Shown: positions 1 to 11,400 of the stretch, piece by piece | Position numbering within the stretch: the stretch's first letter is position 1 | Layout: every line of letters begins with the position of its first letter | DNA from: Gonium pectorale | Lineage: Eukaryota > Chlorophyta > Chlorophyceae > Chlamydomonadales > Volvocaceae | DNA: 64,000 nt | Direction of reading: 5' to 3' | NCBI GenBank assembly: GCA_001584585.1 | Contig: LSYV01000043.1 | Coordinates: 581,693-645,692, forward strand | Translations under genes and position numbers: made by a program | The notes under the pieces: generated by a model | Databases searched by the model: none | What the model saw: only the letters and a program-made list of their open reading frames with translations | What the model was told of the DNA's origin: nothing

Positions 1-55
1 GCCGCGCGCCTGCCTGCCTGCCCGCTCGCTCCTACACTTACTGTATTGCGTGCAG

Positions 56-302
56 GAGCAAGGGCGCCGAGGAGAGGTTCCGGCTGCGGACGGCGGCGGG
101 CGAGTACGGCAACGCGCCCACCACGGACACGGTGTACAGCGGCGTGGCGCTGCTGCTGCAGCTGCCGGCATGGGGCACGCCGCAGCGCAACGCAGCCATG
201 GCGCCAGGCCAGCCGCGGGTGCCCGATATGGAGACCAACTTATGGAGACGGGAACAGCGCCAGAGGCGGCGCTGGGCACGGCCCAAGAATGAGGACCGGT
301 GA
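56..302 (+). CDS. 3'-terminal exon of an unrecognised gene (partial)
   Basis: An acceptor (tgcag, ending at 55) is followed by one base completing a split codon and then 81 codons to a TGA at 300-302. The first ~45 codons have strong G/C third positions (SKGAEERFRLRTAAGEYGN...), as in the neighbouring genes. Codon bias weakens after about position 190, so the true exon could end earlier at a donor. The C-terminus is very basic (RRREQRQRRRW-like). I do not recognise the family. Upstream exons lie outside the window. The gene converges on the inositol-monophosphatase-like gene. Frame is moderately supported, function unknown. Confidence 0.45.
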
Positions 303-765
303 CCCAATGTTGCCGAACGGCGAGGAAGCAGGTTGGTTGCAGGTTGGTTGCAGGTTGGAAGCAGTCTAACGAATAAACGTACCATGTTAGCAAGGGCCGA
401 TGTACGCTGTGTTTGGTAATATGCGGAAGCTTACGAAAAAGGATTCGGAAGGAAGGGGAAGGCAGGATTGCGGCTTCGGTTGCTGTACATATGTGGATCG
501 TGACCGGGCCTTATGCGTAACGCATGAATGGTGGATATGCTTACCAGGCACCGATCTCTCCGAGCCGTCCGAGGCGCCGTCGTGCGACCACTCGGCGCGG
601 TTGCACAGCAGGGAGGAGCCCGCCACCACAGACCCGTGGGTCGCTCCTGTTCGCTGGATGTTGTGGGTGTCTAAGGTCATGGTGCCGTTGTCTGCAAAAG
701 CAGGGGCATTCACAGCGGTGATCAACGGAGGCAAGTTATTGTTGCTTGAGATGAGAAAGGGCTGC

Positions 766-905
766 AGGGCGGGACGAACGTCACATGTCTTGCTCTGTAC
801 CCGCCCGCCGCCCTATTGGAACGACGCGCCTTCGGGCGTGTAAGGCCGTAGAGGCGGGCATGCGGGCTCCCTCTTTATGTGCAGATTTTTTGTTTTCTGC
901 TGCAA
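766..905 (+). repeat. Dispersed repeat, copy 1
   Basis: About 130 bp here matches, by eye, the reverse complement of 45618-45746. Both copies share gggacgaacgtcacatgtct, then a gctctgtacccgcccgcc block, ctattggaa, cgcgccttcgggcgtgta and a ccgtagaggcggg block, with small indels. It sits in the putative 3'UTR of the first gene. The TGTAA at 839-843 lies inside it, which weakens that TGTAA as a genuine poly(A) signal. Type unknown; probably a short non-autonomous mobile element or a decayed fragment of a larger one. Confidence 0.6.
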
Positions 906-1311
906 ACTTCACTCAGCATACCCGTCCGGCTCCGGATGACGCTGCCGGTTATGTGCTGACTGACTCTTATACCGTCGGCAGTGCATCCGGCTCAGAGCGC
1001 TTCCGACAAACGAAGGCAGCGGCGGCGAGGAGGGCGAGGGGGGCAGCGTCGTCTTGAGAGAAAACGTCCTCCTCGCCAGACAGCAAGGCGGGCGCCGTAC
1101 GGTCTTGCTTCTCGTGCGGCACGGTATTGGCGGCCCAGCCTGGCGTCAGAGACGCCGGAGACAGCGCTGACCAGATGCCAGTAACCTAGTTGACTGCTGC
1201 TTCCGAACCGGTTCCGATAGCCCTGGTACCGTGGATGCGAGCACAGGCCCACCAAGGTCTGGCATGGGAAGGCCTGCCGTACCATGCCGTGCACGTTTCC
1301 ACGCGGTGTGA

Positions 1312-1316
1312 TTACA
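1312..1316 (-). terminator. Candidate TGTAA poly(A) signal for the IMPL1-type gene
   Basis: TTACA on the plus strand reads TGTAA on the minus strand. It is the first such pentamer I found downstream of the stop at 2040, giving a 3'UTR of about 740 nt. TGTAA is the usual poly(A) signal in volvocine algae; use of this one is inferred. Confidence 0.4.
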
Positions 1317-2039
1317 GCCTCGACAGAGGCCTCGCCTCGATCCCGACGGACGGGCGCGTGCTCACGCGCGCCTTGGGCTACCACGGGGGCAGGATGAGTG
1401 CATTCAGCAGGATAGTCCAGACGGCACGCTCCGTCACCAAAGCATTCCGGCACCACCTGCCGCTGCACGGCAATCCAATAATGGAAGCGTCTATTTCTAG
1501 ACGCAAATGTGTGAGGACGGATGCGAGGCGATGCACGCGGGCACACACCGCAAGGGCAACCAGGAACGCACGCCCTTCGCCTCCCATCCCAACCAACCGT
1601 GCCGGGGCCAAGCCATGTCGTGCCATGCCGCGCCACACCCCGCTCTCCACGGTCGCAGCTCCGCGCCTGTGACGACACCATCGCCTCCGTCGTGCGCACC
1701 ACAACCGTCGTTATGGTACACCAGCCAGCGTTCGTTGCATTGCTCCGTGAAGCCCCACGCTGCACGTCCTACACCATCCCACCGCAGTAGGGCCGGTCGT
1801 GCAGCGGCACAGAGCATCACCCAAGCGCATGTGCCCACATGGGCCGAGGGTCCGCAGGGCGTTCCGCGCGACGAGCGAGCGCGCACTCCGAACAACGCTC
1901 CGTACCTCCGTACTGACCCCGCCTACACGGCCACCGCAGGTGCAGATCTTGCGCAAATGCGGGCATTAACTGTATCCGGTGTCACCCTTCCCCAAGTTAG
2001 CAGTCGCTTCTTTTCCGAGCCTGCGCCCCAATCGCGCGC

Positions 2040-5000
2040 TCACGGCGCTCCCCAGTCGTAGCCGGGCGGCACAAACCAGGGCGACAGATCCACTCCCGCA
2101 GCCAGGAGCGCCTTGGTTTTGGTCCCCGTGCGCTCCAGGATCTGCGGGGGAGGATCGGCAGCAATGCCGGCCGGGGGGCGGGGCGGGGAAATTCCTCGGC
2201 AGCAGGGTCGTGTGGCAGCCAATGGCGCACAACAGTTCGCAGGCAAAAGGTGCATGGACGGCGACAAGGTATACCGATGGGTGGTGGGCCCCCGCGCGCC
2301 CAGCGCCTGCCGGCGTGCCTTGCCTGGGCGGTCTCGCCCGCGTCCGCACGCGCAAGCGCACCTGGGGGTGCAGAGCGGTGTTGCTTGCGAGCATGGAGCG
2401 CTCGAACACGGAGAACGGCCGCCCGTCCATGGTGGTCACGGTGGCGCCCGCCTCCTGCGGTGGGGACGTGAAGGATGATGCTAGTAGGTAAGATACCAAG
2501 AAAGGGAACCAGCAAGGAAAGCACATGGCGCGCATGGCGGTGGCTGTGCGGCAGCCGCGAACGTACGGCTATGAGGCTAGTTTCGGAGAGCCGGGCGCCA
2601 GGGAGGGGAGAGACGCCCCGTTTCCAGTTCGTGCACCCCAAGGCTCTGCGTCCAACGGCACGCCGACGGCCGAGAGACGGCGGCGGACACAATGAGGCCC
2701 AACAACCATGGAGCGCGTGTACGCCGCCGTGTGCACGCGTTTGCCCTTGTTTGCCCCTTGTCTCGCGCGCACGCCACCGCACGCACGCAGACGCGGCGTC
2801 CCGACGCGTCGGCAAGACAAGAAAGCTCAATCCCTCCGTGACCGTCCACACCAATACCACCACTGCTCTTGGGCACACCCGTTTGCACCTGCAGGACCGT
2901 GAAACCCGCCGAGAGCCGGCAAAGCGGCTGCCTTGCACTCGGCCCAACGTCGTCCCCGCATGCGGACAGACGCCCCCCACACCCACAGCGCCACGTGGTG
3001 TGGCCCGTGGTAAAACCCGCCCCTCACGTATCGCACCTGCGCGATGATGACTCCCGCCGCCATGTCCCAGGGCTTCAGGCGGTACTCCCAGTAGCTGTCC
3101 ACGATACCTGGGCGGACACGTAACGGCCACGGTGGGCCGAAGGGCAGAATGACAATATGACATCCTCGCGCCCTAGCAGCAGCAGTAGCAGCAGCAGCAG
3201 CGCCCGCGGAGGATGCGGATACACGGGCAGCCAATCGAGTGCTGGCCTTGGGCACCGCGCGTCGCTGTGCCCTGCACGTGCTTGACGGCCACATGGCGTG
3301 CGGCGCGAAGCGGCGCACCGCGCTTTCAATCCAAAGCGGAGGGTCAAATGTCCGGGGCGCGAGTGCGCGGCCGACAGCTTTCCCCGCTCTCGCCCTTGCC
3401 CCGTGTGGCAGGCAAGCAGCACGCTTGTGCCCAAGCCGGGGCCGGGGGGGGGGGCACGCGCCCAGCAGCGACGGGCGGCACGGCTCCACTGGGCCGCAGC
3501 GCCATGCCACCTCGTGCTCTGCCACACATGCGTCATGGCACGTCACCCATGCGGCTTTGCTCCCAGTCAATGCTCATATTCTGCTGCATGTGGGAACCGC
3601 CCAGCCGTTGCGCCGCCCCCGCCCCCGCCCCCCGCACACAAATGCACATACCAAGCGATAGGTGGCACAGGTCGACGGCGGCCGCGCCCAGGCGCCGCAC
3701 GCCCTGGCACACGTCCGTGAACTCCTTGAACAGCTCCATGTTGGCGGACCAGGCCTCGTCGTGCTCGTAGCCAAACCCGGTCACCAGCAGGGAGCGGCGC
3801 ACGTCCGCGACCTGGTGGGGGGGGGCGGGGCGGGGCGGGGGCCGGCGGTGGGTGGGAGCCGGTCTCGGTGGATGTCCCGATGGCCCCGGGAAGGCCACAC
3901 GCAAGGACCTCCCGGCTTGGGTTGTGCGTGCATGTCCGTTGCACCTACCTTCGATCCCAGTCCAGCTAACCGTCGACTTCCCTACCCTAATAAGGCTCAT
4001 CAGGCTACCGTAGGGGATCCCGCGGCTCGAGCGCCACATGGCACACGGCACCAGGGGGTGGTGCCCAGCCCCGAGCGCACCTTGCTGACGCCGACGGGCT
4101 TCCCGTTGCAGGTGGTGGGCCGGCCGGTGTGCGCGGCGAAGGTCCGCGTGACCCAGGCGTGGGGGCCGCCTGGCGGGGAGTGCCCGGGGGGCCCGGGGGC
4201 AGGGGTGGTGTGTCCACAATGAACGGCTCCAGGGCTACAGGGAGCGTTTCGGTGGAGCAACCGGGGCTCTTGGCACCGATCGGCCCCACACGCCTCAGTA
4301 TTCTCACCACGCCCCAGTATTGTCAATCTTGGCTTGCTAGTGTGCGCTCGCCTGTTGACCAGGGTCTGTGTCAGAGTACGGTAGTAGTGGGTTGCTTGCC
4401 CACAATTGCCGTGCTGACTTGCCCTTGCCCACCAGCCCGCGCAATACCTCCCGAGAACCGGCCCATTCCCGGTTACTTACGGCCAGCTCCCGACCCCGAC
4501 CGGGAGCGTGCGGGTGTGGGGGGGTTCACCCACCCGCAAACTCCACGACGCAGCCGGCCACGGGCACGCCCCGGCGCACGCAGCCCACGCTGACGGCGAA
4601 GGCGGGGTACGAGTGCGCGAAGTTGGTGGTGCCGTCCAGCGGGTCGACGCACCTGGATGGGGGAGTGGGGGTAATGAAGAAGGGAAACGGGTAGCGTCGC
4701 GGACACCGAATGGTTAGGGGGGTGCGTCAAGGGAAGGGAAAGAAAGGGCGGGAAGTTGACATCTGAGGCGACAGCCGTAGCGCTGGTAGCAGTGCTGGGG
4801 GTGCTGGGGCCGGAGAGACTCGGTGCATGGGCGGGGGACCGCAAGCCCCAGCACAGTCGTCAAGTGGGCTGCATTGCGGTTGCTGCAGCTCGGCCGCTGA
4901 AAGGGCAGCACCCACCACAGGAACTCGCTGGCCGTGTTGCCGCTTACGCCCCCCTCCTCCCCGAGGAGCGCGTGGTCGGGGAAGTGGCTTCGGAGCACCT

Positions 5001-6602
5001 GCCGGGCCGGCGGACGGGCAAACGCGCGGGCGGGGAGGAGAGGAGGGTGGCGGTGGAAAGGCGGCGCAAGGGCTCCACTTGAAGCAATCGAGCCCGCGCA
5101 GCTTGGGGACACAAAAAAACGTGTGACCCACGACGGAGCTCGTTGCTGCCTTGGTCAAAGCACATGCGCATCCGCTAAGCGCGTACAAGCCAGCATGCAG
5201 CTCGGAATCCCAGACCGCCCGCAAGAACTGTCGCCTGGGTCCCAACTACACGCTGCTTGATTGAAGCCAAAGCAAAGGTATGGCAAACCGCCCGTGATGG
5301 GGCCAGCAGCAACGTGGTGAGAGGTGCGGTAAGTCGGACGGGTTGGGGTACGCTTGAAGCCTCGGGCTGTTGCCACCCGGGAGTGGTGTCCCTTCCAGCC
5401 TTTTAGGCATCGGTGCGTTAGCCGCCTCACCACCCCCCCGCCCTCCCCCCCGGGCGGCACATCAAAAGCCACAGCAGCCGCCACCCACCCCCAGAATCGC
5501 CTTCTCCGATGCCTCATCCGTCTCCGTCACCAAGTCGGTCGCCCCCTTGAACGAGATGGACCGGGGCCGGTCGAGCGCGTCGTGGACCACCTGCGTGTGG
5601 GCGAGCGGGGCGGGCGGGCGGGCTCAAGGCAGGCAGCAGGGCTCCCGCCTTCGCCCCTGCGGCGAACCCCCCACAAGCTAAGTGGGCCCGCCAATGATGG
5701 CAGGTTTTGCTGCATGGGAACGCCCTCCCAACCGACTCGATGCCAGGGAGTAGCCGGCCGCTTTGCTGGCCTCCCTACTGGGCTAGCGCAGCCCCACTCC
5801 CTCCTTGTACAGTTGGGGCTGTGAGCGCTGGGGTAAACAGACAGTGAAGACGCGTTCAGTAAGAAGGGCTGGGGCGGTCGGAACATACGACCTTGAACAT
5901 GGCTCCGCTCTAGCGACAGTGCTGGCGGCACCGGCTGCTCCACGGCACACGCGGCGAACTGCCTGCTGGCCCCGTTCGCAGCACGTGCGGGCCAGCAGAC
6001 CCAGGCGGTGTGTGCTTGGTCACTGAGCGCATGGCCGTTACATGTTCGTCACGGCGTACAGCTCCCACACCACACTCCGCCATGTGGTCCGTTTTGGGAT
6101 TGAAGCCCGGGCCCGGGCCCACAACGTAGTCCGCCATGTGGTCCGTATGGGGATAGGGCCCCGGGCAATGATCGTCCGACACCATGCATCGATGGGTGGA
6201 GGGCTGCCGGACATGCATATGGGTTGCCATGCAAGCAAACTACGAAGCTGTGCCGGCTCTGGTTGTTCCGCCGTCTTGACCCAGCTCACCCCGGGTCCTC
6301 ACCAGCCTAAGATAGGTACCCACGCCCGCCACCCGCCTGCCCGAGTTGTCTGCCAATCACCCTACCTCAGCGCCCTTCTCGGCGGCCTTCATCGCGACAT
6401 CTAGCAGCTCCGATAGCGTCGCGGCAGGGAGTACAACGCTGTCCGCCGAACCCGTCGCTGCAGCGATGCCTTCGTGCAAGCGCGTGCGACGAGCAGGGCA
6501 AGAACTGATCGTGGGCAAGGCACAACGTAGCTGTGTCTGCCTTGCCGCACATTTACGCTGAAGAGCACGCATGCTCGGTAGGACGCTTGCGTCACCTAGC
6601 AC
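2040..6602 (-). CDS. IMPL1: Chloroplast inositol monophosphatase-like protein (IMPL1 type)
   Basis: A Mg2+-dependent phosphatase of the inositol monophosphatase family, expected to hydrolyse myo-inositol-1-phosphate or related sugar/polyol phosphates in the plastid. Exons in transcription order: 6366-6602, 5489-5590, 4916-4998, 4534-4652, 4081-4169, 3652-3811, 3037-3107, 2362-2454, 2040-2141. All phases agree and give 351 aa, or 341 aa from the second ATG at 6572. Residues (351-aa numbering): GEEGG at 126-130, WCVDPLDGTTNF at 141-152 (metal/phosphate-binding motif), and WDMAAG at 277-282 (second metal-site Asp). The order GEE, DPLDGTT, VTGFGY, WDMAAG and the C-terminal SPWF/GY pattern match plant IMPL1 better than cytosolic IMPase or histidinol-phosphate phosphatase. 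The first ~60 residues are basic and rich in Ala, Cys and Arg, like a transit peptide. A TATA-like run lies just upstream. Confidence 0.9.
3178..3205. repeat. AGC/CTG trinucleotide microsatellite in intron
   Basis: A run of AGC triplets with one AGT interruption lies in an intron of the IMPL1-type gene, next to the exon at 3037-3107. It is non-coding in the model. Confidence 0.7.
6070..6160. repeat. Two ~25-bp direct repeats around a GGGCCC-rich palindrome
   Basis: The string tccgccatgtggtccgt occurs at about 6077 and again at about 6131, each followed by a similar tggggat tail. A cccgggcccgggccc palindrome lies between them. All of it is in the first intron of the IMPL1-type gene (5591-6365). 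No function can be read from it. Confidence 0.6.
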
Positions 6603-8414
6603 CTATCGTGAAAGGCTATAAGCAAAGCTACAATATGTATATATATATTCAGCGTCATGGAAGTCGAATTAAAGTTTAAAGCCAGCGACTGAGACGGATA
6701 AAGGAGCGGATCCAGGTTGAGACCGTCAACAAGCTGGTCCATTCCCACACACATCCATTGTTGCGTAATACATGTATTTGTTTAAGAACTGTATTGGATC
6801 CTGGCAATGCATGGGCCAGGACCCATGGGACCGCATGTCCGCAACTGTGCGTTGGCAGACAGCTCGACAGCTCGTTGGCAGAGCCTGCCATATCGCGGTC
6901 TTGGTGTGCGGGGGTGCAACAACCCTGTGAATGTATCGGTATTTGGCGGGAATGGCTGGACGGCAAAGGCATCCTGGTGGGTTATCGATGGAGGGACTGC
7001 ACAAGCGGGTCCACACATGACAAGCATCACCAGTCGTCGCGTCATAATATTTATTACTGCGGAACACAGGCTCCCCGGAGGGACTGCAGGCTACACGAGC
7101 AATTGCCCCTCCGTCATGGGACCAGGCCCCGAAATGCCTCGACGAGAGGGGAAGCCCGTGAGGCGGCGTGCGGCGGCCACGTGGGCCGGATGTAGCTGGG
7201 CCATTTACTGCGGCTGCCGTGCGGCTGCGCGCGATGTGGGCGAGTTTAATGCCTAGGCAGAGTTGGATGGAGGTTGGGAGGAATGAAGGTTGCCCTGGCC
7301 AGGGCTGCCCGGCCTGCCAGTGGGCGGCAAGGCGGAGTGGCTGGAGTCATAGGGACGCCCCCGGGACATGTTATGATGCAAGCGGCTGCCGCGGTGCCCG
7401 CCCTGCATGCTGCCACCCGCATAGCCTGGATGCGGACTCACGCGGAGATGGTGAGCCGGGGACCACTTCCCCGAGGAGCCTCGCAGGCAGCAAGCATTGT
7501 GGCGGCGTAGGGAGCCGTCATTGTGGAGTTGTACAGGGGATCTCTCAGCCCTGGCACAGTCCTGGCCTCTTGAAGTCCGTGGCAATGTCAATGCCGTACC
7601 ACATCGACCAAATCGTAACCTACGCTCTACACAGCGACACCTTCACAATGACGCTCGACACATCCGACAGCATCACTATATCTTTGCACCATCGGCCGTC
7701 ATCCTTACGGCCATCGACTTATTCCGGGAGACCTTCTGATGCAGACTCGTCGGCGCCTCACCGCACGGTAACGACCGCTGCATGAAAGCCTGTCTGTTCT
7801 CTCGTTCATGCAGTCGAAGTCAGCTACGCGCATCGAAGCGAATCGCGGCTGAAACAATTCGGCACTCGCGTTGTGCTGTAACGACAACTGCGTAGCGTGT
7901 GCCCGGCAATGCCCTGAAGACTCCCCAGTTTTAAACCGGAAACAAAAGAATTGCCAACGCGCTCAAAACGCGCCCTGCAACAGACACGCATAACACCACG
8001 AATATGAGACCAGACGAACAAAGTCTGCAGTGCCTGGGCATACTTGGGTCACCCCTCACAGCAGGTAGCCCATCGCGTGCGCCATGGATCAAGTTTCGCA
8101 GCGGATGGAGGCATGTGTGCCCCGAATGGCGGGACACCGTGCAATGCCCCCGCCCACCCGCAGCCCAGTCGATAACCAAACATTGCTCAAGTCCGTTTTT
8201 GAACTCATGCGACCCAGCAGCGGGCCAACATGGCCGAGTGCGAGGTCTTCACGGTCCATGACTAGGTAATTCGGCGGACACGCCGACCCATGGGTCAATA
8301 TCTTGCAAGTCCCTACCGTTAGCTAACCCCACCGGTCACGCCGCGCCACACCGCGCCGGCCACCCTCTAGGCGTCAGCCCAATATCCAGCCAGAAGTTTC
8401 CATCGAACGCCAGC
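6603..8414. other. Intergenic interval between two minus-strand genes
   Basis: It should contain the promoter of the IMPL1-type gene at its low-coordinate end and the 3'UTR of the AAA+ ATPase gene at the other. I found no TGTAA in minus orientation and no open frame with coding bias. 6600-6700 is noticeably AT-rich. Nothing else is supported. Confidence 0.55.
6634..6649 (-). promoter_or_regulatory. TATA-like run upstream of the IMPL1-type gene
   Basis: An alternating tatatatata run lies about 32 nt upstream of the ATG at 6602 and 62 nt upstream of the in-frame ATG at 6572. A start site 25-30 nt downstream of a TATA box would leave almost no leader before 6602, so the 6572 start is somewhat favoured. 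This is inference from spacing only. Confidence 0.4.
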
Positions 8415-11400
8415 CTAGGCCTTGGCGGCCACACCCTTGGCGTACTGCTTGAAGCGGCGGGGCAGCAGGCGCTCCAGCAGTGAGGCCGAGGCGGAGGGGT
8501 TGGCCAGCACGGCCGCCAGCGTCTGCGCCTCCCGCAGCAGGTCCTCCACCTGGAGGTTTAAACAAGGGCGTGGGGAGAACACAAGTGGAGACGTCACCTT
8601 ATGTTCGCATGCAGGCAGAGCCTCCCAACAAAGCACCTGGCATTCGCGCGAGGGAAGAGCCAGCCCATGAGTAGGAATAAGTAGGAATCCGTACCCAGCG
8701 CAGGCTCGAGCTGTGGCACATACACCCCGTGTCGACGGGCACACGGACGCGACGGTGACGTCCATATGGTGCGCTGTGAACCCTTCCGAGCGTCCTGAAC
8801 CTATCCCCGCGCCGGCTTCGTGTCTACAGCCGTGTGCGTTGTACACGCCATGCACGGTACGACGAGTACGCACCTTCTTGCGGTTCTCCGTCACTCCAGG
8901 CATAAGCGCCTGAACCGCCGCCGCCACGCTGCCCTCGCTCTGCCACAGTGAGGCGCGCAGCTCGGGAAAGCCCGCGCCCTGGGAAAGGGGAGGTGGGAGG
9001 CCCGAGGCAGGAGGGCCGCGACAAGGTTACCAACTACGGTAGGGACGGAACACTTTGCCCAAAGAGGACGGTATGGCACCAGCCGATGTCCATAGTCAGC
9101 TGCAGCAGAAGTGCGCAAGCGACCAGCATGCAGCAGCAGCATCGCCTCTCGATCTGGACGGCGCCGCACCTCGAGGTTGACCGCCAGCGCCGCATGCCGC
9201 GACGTCAGCAGCTCCACCAGCTGCCGGACCTCCCCGGCCGCCGAGGAGAGCTCGCCGGCATCCGAGGGACCTGAAATGGGCGGAAAGGCAAAGCGGCGAG
9301 GCACGAGCCGAGTGGTAAGAACAGGGAATTACGAGAAAGACACAAGTCGAGTCGCCATACATAGTTCTCTTCCGCCAGGTATATTCGGCAACTTGTCTGC
9401 TATGTACTGGAAGGAGCCTTGGAAACTGTGTTGGTACAATGAGCGAAGTCGAGGCGAGGGTGCATTCGGCACGCACGGCCTAACGACAGACCCTCATGCC
9501 ACAACGCGGACTCACCCTCGAGCAGGCGGCAGGTGCGGCCGAACAGCCCCAGCAGCACGAGCTCAGCCTGGAGGGGCGAGGTAAAACCGCAGAGGGCCCA
9601 GTAAGCCTAGGAGGCCAACAGTCAAGCCAGCGTTTAAGGGCAATGGCCTAGCAAGCTATGGAGGCGGAGAGGTCACTTGCAGAGCAGATGATGAATGCAA
9701 CAAGCCTCCTCGTGCACGATCCGTGGTCGGCGCCGGCAGAGTCAAAGACGCGGCTGGAGTGCCCAGCTGCACTTAGAACCGCAGGTCGTCCATCGACGCC
9801 CAGCATAGCGCTTCAAAAGGGCTCACCTGCTGCAGCCCCGGGTCCATGGCCACCAGGTCCAGCACCGCCGCGCGGACCTTGGCGCCGTCGTCGGGCCGGT
9901 TGCCGAACACGTGCTCCAGCAGCAGGCAGTCGTACTCGCTGACCTGCGGGCGACAAGCAATCATGTCAGCAAGGGAGCAGCACTTGCGCTCATCAGCTGC
10001 CGGACGGACGGGCGCAAACTCGACACAGGATAGATGGAGCCGAGCTGCTTGGACACCCCTATCACGGCTACGAGAATTACCATGCCGCGCGCATGGGGCG
10101 CAGATACACGCACTGGTACCGCCGGGGGCAAGAGCAGCCGCCCCCCCCCCGGTCCCCGACCTGGCCTGGCCCTGCATGGCGCGCACCTGGTCGCGCCCAT
10201 CGGTGAAGGCCACCACCTGCAGCATCTGCACCGCCTTCATGAAGCGGCGGTCCGACACGTACATGGGCGGCTCGCACTTGTCCTGGCGGCAGTGAAGGGG
10301 GAGAGCGTGTGTGGAGAGGCGGGAAAGGATGGGAGGATCAGCTGGCGTGTGGTAATTGGTCGAAGCCCCGGCCACGCGTGATTCGATAATCGCGAACTCA
10401 CAATGCATTGACCGTCACCCGTCCCCTTCAGCTGCGAAACCACGAGTCCTGAACGACGGACGGACTAACCGGTTCCGCCCGCACTCGCCATCTTTCGCAT
10501 TTGCTCGTACCTGCAGCTGGTTGCGGAGCGACGTGAGCAGGTCAATGACCGAGTCGGGCACGTCCACTGCGTCGTACGCCGCATCCGCCGTGTGCCGGAA
10601 GTCCTCCATGCCCAGTACGGGGTGTTGCTGGGGGAAGGAGGGCATGACGGGGCGGGGCGCTTGCAATCAGCGCTTCGGTGGAGTGCTTGGGTGGTGAAGG
10701 AGTGTTAGCAGGCTTGTTTGGCCAGCAATGTGCATGGGAGCGGCCAATGATCAGCGGCGGGGGAGGGGTTTCAACTGCAGGCCTGGAAGTGCGGCAAGGG
10801 CAGACGAGCTGTGCTGCGAGGACGGCTCACCTGCTCCTGCACCCCGTTGCCGTTGCCGGCGACCGCGACACCCGTGAGCGTGTGGTCGCTCCGGCCCGCT
10901 GCCAGGCGGGCGAGCTTGAAGAGCTGGTTGTTCGAGACCTGGGGAGGAAGGGGCGAGGAAGGCAATGAGGGGCCGAGGCGAGGGCAAGGGCGCGCATACC
11001 GGTGGCAACGGTGGGCCTCCGTTCGCAAATGGTAATGCGGAGCCGTATGCAAATCGACAACGACCATTTCGATCCATATGCCAGCACTGCTCCATACCGC
11101 TTGCAGCGGGCCGGCACGACTCTTACGGGGCACAGCAAGGCACACTGCTGGAAACTTCACAAACGGGCAGATGGACGCTCAGCGTTCCCTGCGGTGCGCG
11201 TTAGGAGTCGGCAGTACCTGCGCCACGGTACGGCGGATGAGGAAGCGGTCGTACAGCGCGTCCAGCTCCTCGCTCTCGGGCATCTCGTTGGAGGCGCCCA
11301 CCTGAACGTGGAACAGGTTAGAACACCGTTGCAGGCTGTTAGGTATGTCACCTTCACAGGACTGTTCCTTGGTCCGATACACATCTGCAATTTGCATGCC

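Larger units (their letters stand above)
303..2039. other. Convergent intergenic/3'UTR interval
   Basis: No gene is supported here. It should hold the 3'UTRs of the two flanking convergent genes. An 11-bp unit (caggttggttg) is repeated about 2.5 times at 330-358. A plus-strand TGTAA lies at 839-843 and a minus-strand TGTAA (TTACA as read) at 1312-1316. The long open frames (for example 992-1765 on the minus strand) have no coding bias or recognisable motif. Part of a dispersed repeat lies at about 766-905. Confidence 0.6.

Noticed and set aside
992..1765. 257-aa minus-strand open frame in the first intergenic region
   Set aside because: Composition is Arg/Cys/His-rich with no codon bias, no splice-consistent continuation and no family similarity.
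1997..3163. 388-aa minus-strand open frame
   Set aside because: It overlaps the last three exons of the IMPL1-type gene in another frame, crosses their introns, and has no motif. GC-rich DNA leaves long chance open frames.
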